Counted from the stretch's first letter, positions 46,321 through 57,119 are shown. The stretch is 64,000 bases of DNA from Hyperoodon ampullatus (GCA_949752795.1 OX457061.1:8677239-8741238); one strand, 5' to 3'. Notes: generated from the letters alone by a model not told the origin. Made by a program: numbers and translations.

Positions 46321-47257
46321 TTTATAAAAAAAAATTTTTAACATCTTTATTGGAGTATAATTGCTTTACAATGGTGTGTTAGTTTCTGCTGTATAACAAA
46401 GTGAATCAGCTATATGTATACATATATCCCCATATCCCCTCCCTCTTGCGTCTCCCTCCTACCCTCCCTATCCCACCTCCCTAGGTGGTCACAAAGCACC
46501 GAGCTGATCTCCCTGTGCCATGCAGCTGCTTCCCATTAGCTGTCTGTTTTCCATCTGGTAGTGTATATATGTCAATGCTACTCTCTCACTTCGTCCCAGC
46601 TTACCCTTCCGCCTCCCCATCTCCTCAAGTCCATTCTCTGTGTCTGCATCTTTATTCCTGTCCTGCTCCTCGGTTCGCCAGAACCTCTTTTTTTTTTTTT
46701 GATTCCATATATATGTGTTAGCATATGGTATTTGTTTTTCTCTTTCTGACTTACTTCACTCTGTATGACAGACTCTAGGTCCATCCACCTCACTACAAAT
46801 AACTCAATTTTGTTTCTTTTTATGGCTGAGTAATATTCCATTGTGTATATGTGCCACATCTTCTTTACCCATTCATCTGTTGGTGGACACTTAGGTTGCT
46901 TCCATGTCCTGGCTATTGTAAATAGTGCTGCAATGAACATTGTGGTACATGACTCTTTTTGAATTATGGTTTTCTCAGGGTATACGCCCAGGAGTGGGAT
47001 TGCTGGGTCGTATGGTAGTTCTATTTTTAGTTTTTTAAGGAACCTCCATACTGTTCTCCATAGTGGCTGTATCAATTTACATTCCCACCAACAGTGCAAG
47101 AGGGTTCCCTTTTCTCCACACCCTCTCCAGCATTTATTGTTTCTAGATTTTTTGATGATGGCCATTCTAACTGGTGTGAGGTGATACCTCATTGTAGTTT
47201 TGATTTTCATTTCTCTAATGATTAGTGATGTTGAGCATCCTTTCATGTGTTTGTTGG
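46320..47257 (-). mobile_element. Young 5'-truncated L1 LINE (ORF2 end plus 3' UTR)
   Basis: This is a minus-strand L1 of about 940 bp. Its poly(A)/T-rich end lies at about 46318-46340 and its 3' UTR (46340-46575) is the inverted counterpart of the plus-strand copy at 45360-45612. The 3' end of ORF2 is still open. Truncation is near TTTGTTGGC at 47257. It belongs to a recently active cetartiodactyl L1 lineage. Confidence 0.9.
46578..47246 (-). pseudogene. L1 ORF2 C-terminal fragment, 222 open codons
   Basis: The frame encodes the C-terminal end of the L1 ORF2 protein, beyond the endonuclease and reverse-transcriptase domains. It includes [40 protein letters not shown] (the cysteine-rich CCHC-type end), [14 protein letters not shown] and [15 protein letters not shown]. 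The usual end of the protein (…THIYGI) is followed by an A-run and the frame stays open into the 3' UTR, so the normal stop is missing. There is no promoter, ORF1 or catalytic domain. It is a dead fragment. Confidence 0.9.
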
Positions 47258-47268
47258 CAACATGATGT

Positions 47269-47584
47269 TTTCTTTTTTTTGACTTGAATAATATATATAT
47301 ATATATTTTTTTCTTTAATACAGCAGGTTCTTATTAGTCATCAATTTTATACACATCAGTGTATACATGTCAATCCCAATCTCCCAATTCATCACACCAC
47401 CACCCCCATCCACCGCTGCTTTCCCCCCTTGGTGTCCATATGTTTGTCCTCTACATCTGTGTCTCAATTTCTGCTCTGCAAACCGGTTCATCTGTACCAT
47501 TTTTCTAGGTTCCACCTATATGTGTTAATATACGATATTTGTTTTTCTCTTTCTGACTTACTTCACTCTGACAGTCTCTAGATC
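47269..47584 (-). mobile_element. Second young L1 3' fragment with target-site duplication
   Basis: This 316-bp minus-strand fragment holds the L1 3' UTR of a different subfamily (AGCAGGTTCTTATTAGTCAT ... GTTTTTCTCTTTCTGACTTA). It is flanked by CAACATGATGT at 47258-47268 and 47585-47595. The T-run at 47271-47280 is its tail. It inserted exactly at the 5' junction of the preceding L1. Confidence 0.85.
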
Positions 47585-47624
47585 CAACATGATGTGTTTT
47601 TAAGTGAACAAATCTGGTATGACT

Positions 47625-48105
47625 ATACACACATATACACACACACCCCTATATTGATACACACATACACACACCCTATATTGAAATACACACACAGAAA
47701 CACCTATATTGAGATACACACACACACATGCACCCCTATATTGATACACACACACACACACACACCCTATACTGATACATACACACCCTATATTGAGATA
47801 CACACAAACACACACCCCTATATTGAGATACACACACACACCACTATGTTGATATACACACACACACCCCTATATTGATACACACACACCCACCCCTATA
47901 TTGAGATACACACACCCCCATATTGAGATACACACAGACACACACACACCCCTATACTGAGATATACACACACCCCATATTGAGATACACACACACCCCT
48001 ATATTGAGATACACACACACACACACTCCCCTATATTGAGATACACACACATACACACACACACTCCATATTGATATACACACACCCCTATATTGAGATA
48101 TTGAG

Positions 48106-48139
<34 letters not shown>

Positions 48140-48140
48140 A
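47625..48140 (+). repeat. AC-rich minisatellite with CTATATTGAGAT core
   Basis: About 17 irregular units of 20-35 bp alternate (AC)n with CCCCTATATTGAGATACACA or a close variant (CTATATTGATAC, CTATACTGATAC, CATATTGAGAT). It ends in (AC)n then (AG)n at about 48100-48155. Frames stay open on both strands because the unit lacks stops in some phases; no protein is implied. Confidence 0.93.
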
Positions 48141-48349
48141 AGAGAGAGAGAGAGAAGATATTGCCCAATCTGTTAACGGCAACCATCTTCAGGGATAGTT
48201 TAGGGTTATTTTTTGTTTTATACAATTTTATATTTTTTCGGCCTTTAGCTATGAATATGTACTACTTTTAGAAATCGAAAAGAGCAAGATCTCTATCTCT
48301 CTTTCTTTCTTCAAAAAAGCAAACATTTTTGGCAGGGAGAAGGGACGTA

Positions 48350-48930
48350 ATAGTTGATGCAAATGATTTTCCAAGCATTCTCAGCTCCTGTTGAAAACCC
48401 GGTCTTTAGTTTCCGATGTAAAGGCCACAAACCTCTACAGACTACCTGTGATCTGTCTCCAGGCCATTGTTTACACTTCATTATCACCTTTGGTCTCCAC
48501 CTCCAACCCATTCCGCCCTGTGATTTCTCAAACCCAATCAGATCATGCCCTTCCTCAATTTAAAATTACCCAACAACTCTCCCTCTGTAGGTGTTCACGG
48601 CTCCTGGGTTCCATCCCTCGCTGCCTGCGTCTCTGGGCTTTCCTCCCGCCCTCCTCTCATGTGATGCTCCAGCTGGGTGCGGGCCCCGTGTGGCTGGCTC
48701 CCTGGACCGGCCCTCTGCTTCGTGCCTCTGAGCTTGGCAGAGCTGTGTCCACCCCATGCCCACTCGGCCTCCTTTTCTGGCTGTTAGCGGGCTCCTCCTG
48801 GGCTCTCAGAGCACGCACCCTCCCCTTGATTACAGTATTTATCACACACTCTTTAAGGGCCAGGGCTGCGTCTTTTCCGTCTCTGCATTCTCAAGGGCCC
48901 AGCACAGGGTAGGGGACAACCAAACGGGAT
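48350..48930 (+). mobile_element. L2 LINE 3' region
   Basis: The stretch contains CCCAATCAGATCATGCCCTT (the L2 'agatcatgtcactcct' region), GTATTTATCACACACTCTTT, AAGGGCCAGGGCTGCGTCTT and GGGCCCAGCACAGGGTAGGG (the L2 3' end). It is the clearest L2 tail in the window. Confidence 0.72.
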
Positions 48931-50574
48931 GCTGAGTCTTTATCTGCACATCCATGACTCTTCATTCTGGCCACCAAAATCCCACTGCTCAGTGGATAAG
49001 AGTGGCCGTGGCTGCCAAGCACCCCACTCCACAGCCACCCTAACAGGGTCAGCCCTGTGTTCTGGTGTCTCCAAGCTAAATACCCGTATTTCTCAGTGCT
49101 ATGAAGGGCTTCCAGAGTAGCTAACGTCACCAAAAGGAAACGCAAGATGATTCCCCCAGTGAAAGCCTCGGAAACCTGCCTCATGTTGGGTAGAACCGAG
49201 GCTGCCCATGTGCCAAGGAAAACACTCTCCAGCTTGTCTTTCCAACCCTGGCTCAAGGATTCGCTACTGTGCACAGAAAGGCTCCCTGGACGTCCGAGGC
49301 CACCAGGATTCCAGCCAGAGAATGAGCTCACAGACGGCTGCTTCAATCACCAAAGTATTTTCCACTTCCCCAAATGTGCTCACGTATCTGTGACCACACT
49401 TCACCTAGTCTTTAAGTATAACAAAAAAATAATGGAGGCAAAGGCAAAACTGTCAGATTTATTCATTACTCAATGGAAACTGTGTAACAAAACACGACAT
49501 TCTAAACCTCAATCACCACATTCTCTGGGAAACAAGCAACAGATTTGTGGAGGGTTAGCTAGATCCAAACTGATTTTCACTATCTGAAAGCAAATTCTTT
49601 CCTGATTTTGCTGAAATGAAATACTGAAAGACTCTCCCTGGGCCCCTTGGGAAGAAAGAAGGCATCTGACTACTAATTTATTTGTGGTTTTCAGGCTCAG
49701 GTGTTTTGATCTCTCCCTGCCTTTCTTGACGTAGATGAGAGGATGGGAGTCCCGCAAGACTGTCCTGGGAAACTGCTTTCAGAGAACAGGGGCTCCTGTG
49801 GCCCTACCGTGGGGGCCATCTCTGTGGGCTCTGCCCTGCTCCAGGTCACACTGGAGACCCTCCCTGGCCCAGCCAGATCCAGCTGGCCCAGGGCCAGCCC
49901 AGCCTTTTCCAGCCCTAGGCCATAGTCTCGGTCTGTAGGGGGCGCTACTCCCACGGAGCCTGTGAGCCGATCTCACCAGGGCAGGAGAAACACTCGCCCC
50001 CACCAGCAGGGGGCGCTGGAAGTAGTCATGCTGTTGCTAGTCTGGGATTGTCTGTTGGGTGGGATGGGAGGGTGGAGGGGAGCCAGGCTGTCACTGGCTG
50101 GGATCATGTGTCAGACTGGAAGGCCCACCCACACCTACTCTCTGTGCTACCTGCCCCTCCCCAGCCCCGGCCCACTAGACTCAACGCCCTTGGGAAATGA
50201 TTCAAAGCACCTGACCCCCATGACTCTGGGCTCCTGGTCACCTCCTTGGGACCTAGACCTCTACTCTGGTTGGTTCTCCAGCACCAACTTTTCTCAGTCC
50301 TGGCTCCTCCCTTTCTTCACAGCACACTGCCGTTTCAGCAGGCTTTGGGGCCAACACTACTCTTACTAGGACATTCATTCCTGGCTATACCATCGGAGGG
50401 TGATTTGCAGGGAAGAGAGAGGCCGAAGTGGCAGGAAAGCATGTCTGCTGACCAATCAGAAGTGGTGGGGAGCAAGACGGAAGGCGGCGGGTCGCTGTGG
50501 GGAGAGGAAGCTGCAAGGGCACAGGGTGCTGTGCTCAGGGACCAGCCCACTAGGTGATGTGAAAGGGCATTAGT

Positions 50575-50720
50575 GCTACAAATATTTACTGAGTGCTTCC
50601 CACGTTCTGGACACAGGGGTATAGACGGGCACGGTCCCTGACCTCATGAGGTGTACTGGTTGGCAGATGCATTCAACAGAGGCATTAGTTACACAAATAA
50701 TTAAGCACACAGAACTGTTA
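50575..50720 (-). repeat. L2-like terminal repeat (tentative)
   Basis: CAAATATTTACTGAGTGCTT, GTCCCTGACCTCATGAGGTG and ACACAAATAATTAAGC fit the common 'caaatatttattgagcacc...ccctgccctcatggagc' repeat. Its exact family is uncertain. Confidence 0.4.
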
Positions 50721-50849
50721 AAAAATAATACTCTAGTGCATACTTACTTTGGGGAATTATCCTCAGGTGCCCATGAGCGACCCCAGAGGAACCAGTGGTG
50801 TATGATACAGAGATGGGCTGGTCCCTGCCTCAGCCCCTCTCCTCAATTC

Positions 50850-50960
50850 CAGAGATGCTAAGTAACCTGCCCAAGGTCACTCAGCACAGACATGGCAGAG
50901 GTAGGATTTGAGCCCAGGTCTTTGGCCTAGGGCTGGCACTCTTATGGACTATATTATATG
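50850..50960 (-). repeat. MIR SINE relic
   Basis: CTGCCCAAGGTCACTCAGCA and GATTTGAGCCCAGGTCTTTG match the reverse MIR. Confidence 0.75.
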
Positions 50961-50999
50961 TGTTACTCATAGCTCAATACATGGAGGAGTGATACTGAA

Positions 51000-51190
51000 A
51001 CTCGAGGCATCTGTGTTCAAATCCTGGCATTGTCACTTATTTGTTTAGTGTGATCCCGGGTGAGTTCTTCAACTGCTTTCTTCCTCTGGGAAATGGAGAC
51101 AGTAGCTTCTCACAGGGCCGAGGTGAAGACTCAGGACCTAACGCACAGGAGAGGGGCTGGCGTAGTATCGAGATAAAGCAGGCACTCAAT
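51000..51190 (+). repeat. MIR SINE
   Basis: GTGTTCAAATCCTGGCATTG, GGGAAATGGAGACAGTAGCT and a CAGGCACTCAATGAA end follow the forward MIR. Confidence 0.72.
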
Positions 51191-51640
51191 GAAGTGACTT
51201 GCAAAAAAAAAAAAAAACCCAACAACTTTAAGAGGTGATGGGGGTACATACCTGTTTCTGAAAACCTTCCAGAAGAGACCAGACAGCCCCTCATGGAGCC
51301 TCCCCTGACTTATCACTAAAGCTTTTGTGAATAGAAAAAAAGAAGAAAACCACCCCATTAGCTAAGACTGATGGACGGCTTTATTGCTGGAACCTAGGAA
51401 GAAACTGAATAGACTACAGGCAGATGTAGAGGACAGAAGTTGAGCAAATGTAGACGTTGTCAATGTGTGCCTCCCAGGGCCTGTCCCCAGACGCAGAGAA
51501 CCAGCGACAGAAAAACATGAAAACTTGGGTCAATGACCAGTACACTGCCCAGCAGGGGCTGATCTGAGGGGCTCTGGGACTTTCCCCTCCACCTTCTCAC
51601 ATCCATTTGCAGATGGCTACCCCCAGAAAAGAACTAAAGC

Positions 51641-52006
51641 ATGTCCAGAGGGAAAACCAAATGCCTATTGATAAGTCCCAAAGATGAACAGATTCCACCT
51701 TGGTCAAGGATGCATTCAGAAGAAAGAAAATCCAGTAAGGGGCACATGGAAAAATACTGCCAAATAACAGGGCCTGAACTGCATGCAGAGGGGGCTGAGA
51801 ATGAGAGCATATGTCCTCGGTCTATTCCAGCATCCGGAAGAAGGTTTCGGGACACCTTTTCTCTTCAACACAGCACAAGAAGACAAGGCTTCTGGGATAG
51901 GAGAGAACTGTCAGGGGCGAAACTGCAAGAGGATAAGCTAGAAAGAGAGATGCATGACATAAGAAAAGAAGAAAAAGAAACTAAAAATATGACAGAAGAA
52001 TTTTAA
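51641..52006 (+). other. 121-codon open frame of unknown, probably repeat origin
   Basis: An ATG frame runs to a stop at 52004-52006, 14 bases before a CHR SINE. The C-terminal third is charged and helical (LQEDKLEREMHDIRKEEKET), like the coiled coil of LINE ORF1 proteins. The N-terminal part is unlike anything I recognise. There is no promoter, splice or polyadenylation support. It is most likely a LINE/HAL1 ORF1 fragment or chance. Confidence 0.3.
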
Positions 52007-52019
52007 AAACTAACATCCG

Positions 52020-52238
52020 GGGCTTCCCTGGTGGCGCAGTGGTTGAGAGTCCGCCTGCTGATGCAGGGGACACGGGTTCGTGCCCCGGTCCGGGAAGATC
52101 CCACGTGCCGCGGAGCGGCTGGGCCCGTGAGCCATGGCCGCTGAGCCTGCGCATCCGGAGCCTGTGCTCCGCAACAGGAGAAGCCACAACAGTGAGAGGC
52201 CCGCGTACCGCAAAAAAAAAAAAAAAAAAAAAAAAAAA
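52020..52238 (+). mobile_element. CHR-family tRNA-derived SINE
   Basis: The copy is complete and has an intact A box TGGCGCAGTGG (52032-52042) and B box GGTTCGTGCCC (52075-52085). Its body ends CGCGTACCGC and an A27 tail follows. The target-site duplication AAAAACTAACATC lies at 52005-52017 and 52234-52246. It keeps many CpGs and looks young. Confidence 0.96.
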
Positions 52239-53410
52239 CTAACATCGGAGGCAGCAAGGAGCAAAATGGGTATTTTGGATACTCACAGCAATGATATGGG
52301 AGAGCAATCTGGCGAGGTCAAGTGCCGAGGAAAAGGGCAAGGGAAGAAAGAATATACGGGATGCGGGGGCCTGAGAACAGAGAGCTGACCCAGGGAAGGG
52401 CATCTACCCAAGGAGCGTGTCCCAGGTCCCGGGAAAGAGATCCATCCCTAGACACACCCTGGATAAATGTTTGAATTAAAAAAAAAAAAAATCTTGCAAA
52501 AAAGCAAGAGCAAAAAACCCCAAACCCAGAAAAACCCACCCCAAAACAAAAATAAAACCCCCCAAAACAAACAAACAAAACCCATGGAAGTGACCTTGAC
52601 CCTCCAAGTGAGTTGTAGGGGCCCCTTTTGCTTGGGTCTAATTGAACCTGACCTTCCACCAGAATGACTGTGATGACATACGGTAACTGCCTGCGCAAGA
52701 GTTTCCCCATGGGAGGAGGAGTTTCTCAAAGCAGGAGGGACTGATTATTCATGAAATGTTAGGACATCTGGTGATTTGTCAATTGCTTTCATTTTTTAAG
52801 AAGAAAAATATTTTCCCCTAGTGATTATGGTACTTAAGTATAAAGACCCAAAGAGAGGACATATGATTTTGGATGCCATAAAATTTGGTCAATGCACATT
52901 TTTTCCATAAGTTTATGGGAATGTTTCACCATCGCAGCCTAAGGGCAGCAGAAGACGTCGACTTCTGGATGCAGTATTAACGGATCACATGTGCTCTAAA
53001 CCATACTCCCTCGTCAGCAGTCTGTGAAGCCCAGAAACCCCTCCTGCACATGCCGCAGGAGAAAGCAAGCGCTCGGTGGCTTGTGTCGCTGTGTCAGATG
53101 TGGAGGGTGCAGGCGAACTCTGAGAATTATGGCTTTTCTGCGGGGCCCAGGGAAGAGGCCACTCGGCCATGGCTGAAACAGCATAGGGAGAGGCAACTCC
53201 GTCAAGTCCAGAGTAGGTGTGAGTAGAGTGCTTCCTGCTGAATCCGGGAGCACCCAGCACCCAGGAAGCAGGAGACTGTGCTTGCCTGGAGGTGGGCTGG
53301 GGGGCGCTGAGAGGGGGCTGGGGGTGGGGGGATGAGGTAGCCTGGGGACGCCAGTAAGAAGGTCTATTTGGAGGCTGAAAAAGCTCATCTCAGCTAAAGT
53401 AAAAAGTCTG

Positions 53411-53622
53411 GGGGCTTCCCTGGTGGCGCAGTGCTTGAGAGTCCGCCTGCCGACGCAGGGGACGCGGGTTTGCGCCCCAGTCCGGGAGGATCCCACGTGC
53501 CGCGGAGCGGCTGGGCCCGTGAGCCGTGGCCGCTGAACCTGCGTGTCCAGAGCCTGTGCTCCGCAATGGAAGAGGCCACAACAGTGAGAGGTCTGCGTAC
53601 CGCAAAAAAAAAAAAAAAAAAA
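53411..53622 (+). mobile_element. CHR-family tRNA-derived SINE
   Basis: The copy is complete with tail A23. The target-site duplication is AAAAAGTCTG at 53401-53410 and 53621-53630. The A box is altered (GCAGTGCTTGAG for GCAGTGGTTGAG) and the B box reads GGTTTGCGCCC, so its Pol III promoter is probably weakened. Confidence 0.95.
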
Positions 53623-53924
53623 AAAGTCTGCCTCAGGGCAATGGTGAAGGAAGACTATTTTGCTAATGTCCTGTTTCCTGGGTGGCAGTGGGCCCGGCTC
53701 TGGGCAAAGTTCTGCTCCTCTCCTTCCATCCGGGTTTCCTGACAGCAATCTGGCCTGGATCTTACTCTCAGCAAGACCCTCTGGTGCACAGGGACCCGGG
53801 GGTCGGGGAGCTCAAATAGGCTCCTGGGGCAAGACAGCTGCCTCAGAGCGTGGGGTGGGAGACATGAGCCTCGGGCAAGCGAATGCTGGGAGCGACCAGA
53901 GCGTGGTCACCGAGCATGGCCCTA

Positions 53925-54065
53925 GGCTAAGAGCTGCACCTGCATAATCTCATGGAGCCCTCGTTTTACAGAAGGGGAAGTAAGCCTCTGAGAGGCTAAA
54001 CTGTTTGTCCCAGATCACACAGCGAGTGCATGGCAGAGCCAACAATGCCCCCCAGGCCTCACTTT
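53925..54065 (-). repeat. MIR SINE
   Basis: CCCTCGTTTTACAGAAGGGG, GATCACACAGCGAGTGCATG and GGCAGAGCCAACAATG follow the reverse MIR. Confidence 0.8.
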
Positions 54066-54159
54066 GGAGTCTGGCTCTGATACTCGCCCTTTCTTGTCCT
54101 GGCCGTGCAGGACAGCCAATGAATGCATGAAGCCTGCCAAGGTGGGGTGGGGACATAGC

Positions 54160-54400
54160 ATTTGTGGGGTGACCCTGAACCAGACTTTGTGCTCTGGGCC
54201 TTAGACCATCTCCTCAGTTCATCTACCAACTGGGCTCCCAGGAAAGCATCATTACCCCCATCATCCAGATGGGGAAACTGAGACTCAGAAAGGTAGGGTG
54301 ACTTTCCAAAGGTCTCCTGGCCGGTAGTTGGAGAAGCCATGATTGGAATCTAGGTTTGGCTGGTCCCAACCTGTGCTCTGTTCAATAGGAGGACTGTAGG
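54160..54400 (-). repeat. MIR SINE
   Basis: ATTACCCCCATCATCCAGAT, GGGGAAACTGAGACTCAGAA and TTGGAATCTAGGTTTGGCTG match the reverse MIR. Confidence 0.82.
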
Positions 54401-54694
54401 GACCCCCCGCTTTGTTTCATGCCACCAGCTGAGTCCTGTGGTCCCTACCCTCCGAGATTCTTAGCCCAGACCTGGAGGGCTGAGTCATAGGCCCTGTCCT
54501 CAGAGGGGGAGATGTCCTTCTGGGGAATGGAAACATCTCCAGGCCAGAACAGGATTTAGTTCCAAGTGTATTACCCAGAGCTCAGGCTGGGTGATTTGTG
54601 GCCCACCAACACACTCCAAATGGTGCCTGGGCCCAGGCTCCGGGGATTATGCGGTCCTCTGGAGGCCAGCCTGGGAAGGCAGTCCCGGGGTGCC

Positions 54695-54945
54695 ATGTAG
54701 GGTGTGGGCTCTGGAGCCAGGCAGCCTGGGGGGAGGGCCAACTCTGCTACTGACGCTCTCAGTGGCCTTAGAAAAGTTCCTCAGCTCCTCTGACCCCGAG
54801 TTGTGGCCTCTGTAGCAGGGGACGGGCGTTAGCGGTACCTCCCTCAAGCGGAGGTGGGATGAGTCAGGTGAGGTAGGTATATCCCCCTGAAGAAGGTCAC
54901 TGCCCAGTAAAGGCTGAGGTGATGTGATGACATCACTAGAAGTAA
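54695..54945 (+). repeat. MIR SINE
   Basis: GTGTGGGCTCTGGAGCCAGG, CAGCCTGGGGGGAGGGCCAA and TTCCTCAGCTCCTCTGAC follow the forward MIR 5' region. The 3' part is decayed. Confidence 0.72.
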
Positions 54946-55194
54946 CTGTCTGTGGCAGGCCCAGTCTACCGAGAAAGGAGGACCCAGGTTGCACCTTCCA
55001 AGCCCCACACCGCCTTCTCCCTCTTCCAGCCCCCCACGTCCTGTTACATCCACAGCAAGGGCTGAACAAGGACGGGACCACCTTGGGGACACCTCGTCCC
55101 TTGCTCCTGCCTCTCCTCTGGCCTCCATCACAGAGCTGTGAGGGGCACTCTTGTCTGGGGAAAGGGAACCCTCTCTAGTCTTCAGGGCGGCACA

Positions 55195-55330
55195 CGGAGC
55201 AGGGAGACCCAGGTCTGAACACCCATTCCACCGGGGGACCCTGGGTAAGCAGCCTGGTCACCTGGACCTGATCTCATTCGTGCCCACCTTATCCATCCAT
55301 CCACCCCGAGCATTACATGAGATAATATAA
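55195..55330 (+). repeat. MIR SINE relic
   Basis: AGACCCAGGTCTGAACACCC, GGACCCTGGGTAAGCAGCCT and a final TACATGAGATAATATAAC match the forward MIR. Confidence 0.55.
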
Positions 55331-55334
55331 CCAC

Positions 55335-55520
55335 AGCAGGGTGGTTCATTTTTCTGTTCATTTGTTCCATCATTCATTCAATCAGGCATGCATTCATTTT
55401 TCATTCACAAAACAGTTGCTGAGCACTGTTTCCACCAACTCTGCACTGGGCTCTGGGGGAAGCACAGTGAGAAAAACCAGACGTGCTCCCTGCCTGCCCT
55501 CCTGGGCCTGACGACCAAGC
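55335..55520 (-). repeat. L2-like terminal repeat (tentative)
   Basis: The ATTCATTCAATCAGGCATGC stretch, TTGCTGAGCACTGTTTCCAC and TGCTCCCTGCCTGCCCTCCT resemble the same family as at 50.6 and 56.1 kb. Confidence 0.45.
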
Positions 55521-55849
55521 ACTGAACAGATGCTTCTCTTCCACGGAGACCCCGGGTCCAGTGGGGAGCTGGCCACTACTTGGGTGGCAGAGAGAGCCCC
55601 AGGTTGGTGGCCCAGGGTTGGGGAGTTCTTCTGCACTTGGCGGGTAGCACCCTGGGAAGGCTGCTCACCTTCTGAATAACCGTAAGTTCTGAGTACTGTA
55701 CTGCCTCCCATAAAATGTGCTTTATTTCTGACATGTGTGCTCAGACAGGTATAATTTTATATCACATACACTGTTCCCAGTTTGTACAAAACGACTCAGG
55801 GTTTTGCAGCTACTGATGAGGAATTTAGGGCAGTGGCAGGTTATGGGCT

Positions 55850-55985
55850 TCATGGGCAGCAGTTCTATGGGACTTGGGCAAGTTATTGAGTTTATCTGAG
55901 TCTCAATTTCCATTTTTGCAAGAGGAGCATATTCCAACCTTGTTTCAAGAATCAGAGCTACTGTATGAAAGCATTTGCTACATCA
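55850..55985 (+). repeat. MIR SINE relic
   Basis: GACTTGGGCAAGTTATTGAG, GAGTCTCAATTTCCATTTTT and GCATTTGCTACATCACCTGG match the forward MIR. Confidence 0.65.
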
Positions 55986-56400
55986 CCTGGAATAATAATA
56001 ATGATAATTACAACACTAATGACTGCTAACATCTATTAGCATTTACTATGTGCCAAGCATTGTGTTGAGCGCTTTCAGGCATTCATTTATTCTTTAATTC
56101 AACAAATACTTATCGAGATGTTAGATTAGAAGCTAGGGATACTGCAAGGAACACAACCAATACAGCCTCTGCTTCTGTGGAGTTGACCACCTACAGGAGG
56201 GTCAGATAGTAAACAAGTAACTGCACAAATAAACTATTTAACTGAAACTGTAATGACAAGAACAACAAAGGAGAAGTACAGTCCTCAGAGTAAGTGCCAT
56301 TACACACACTTTCTAGGTGAGGAAATTAGAGATCAGAGAGGTTAGGCAACGGGTCTGAGGTTGCACGCCTGGGGAGCGGCAGAGCCGGGCCCCAAATCTC
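55985..56400 (-). repeat. MIR SINE split by another old repeat
   Basis: The first half is AGCATTTACTATGTGCCAAG and GAGCGCTTTCAGGCATTC (55990-56090). The second half is GTGAGGAAATTAGAGATCAG and GGCAGAGCCGGGCCCCAAAT (56290-56400). Between them lies about 190 bp of the 'caacaaatacttatcgag...' repeat, apparently inserted in the MIR. Confidence 0.6.
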
Positions 56401-56819
56401 ATTAAACGGATTATGCTGAGCATAGCATCGGCGGTTCCAGATCACCTACAGAGAGCCCACCACCTCCCAGGGCTCCTCCTCTAGTCTAAGAGCCACTGCT
56501 CAGAGCAAAGGTGGAACCAGAAGGCTGCCTGAGAGCAAAACGACTTAGCTGATCCTCCGTGCACCGCTGTGACCTGCAGCCCTTCCTAACCTGAAGCAGA
56601 AAGCTGGAGGGCTTGTCCCGGGGGTCACTCACCCCTGGGAAGGCAGCAGCGGGAGGAACTCTATAGTTGATAAATGAGTTTAGGAAGATAACTGCCCTGT
56701 TGTTGAAAACTAAGGGTAGTGGGTGTCACCAGTAGGCTGCTTCCAAGGGACCCCAGGCAAGAAGATGCAGGTCGCCACAGGGCCTGGTGGGTCGGCGTGC
56801 CTGCCTGACTCGGCCGTTG

Positions 56820-56925
56820 GCCAGCTCTGTACAATGGGGAGAATAAGTGTACCTCCTTGGAAGGCCACTGTGAGGCTGCAGTGAGATCAGACAAAGCGCT
56901 TTACTTGGCACCAGGCAGAGCGGCT
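56820..56925 (+). repeat. MIR SINE, 3' part
   Basis: GTACAATGGGGAGAATAAGT, ACTGTGAGGCTGCAGTGAGA and GCGCTTTACTTGGCACCAGG match the forward MIR. Confidence 0.72.
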
Positions 56926-57119
56926 GTCCTTGCGCGGACACCGAGGGTAAAGCTGGTCCTCCCCACCGCAAGCAGATCTCAGTGATAAAACAGACCTCCC
57001 TGGAGGGTGAGGACCTGTATACAGCTCTTGGCTCTTGGTTTGCTTTATTTACTGTAACATTCTTTTAACTTCACTTATTTACATGTCACCTTCATGATTT
57101 TTACCAACATAGCATCTAC

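Noticed and set aside
46321..47600. Functional reverse transcriptase gene
   Set aside because: Only the ORF2 C-terminal end is present; the endonuclease and RT catalytic regions are missing and the element is 5'-truncated.
47625..48140. CRISPR-like alternation of a conserved core and variable spacers
   Set aside because: The spacers are low-complexity (AC)n, the units vary in length, no cas-like gene is present and the genome is mammalian. It is a minisatellite.
52003..52264. Conserved-looking proteins repeated at 1.9, 52.0, 53.4 and 59.1 kb (e.g. WARAPWPLSLRVRSLCS-like)
   Set aside because: They are frames through the CHR SINE. Similarity among them reflects shared repeat ancestry.
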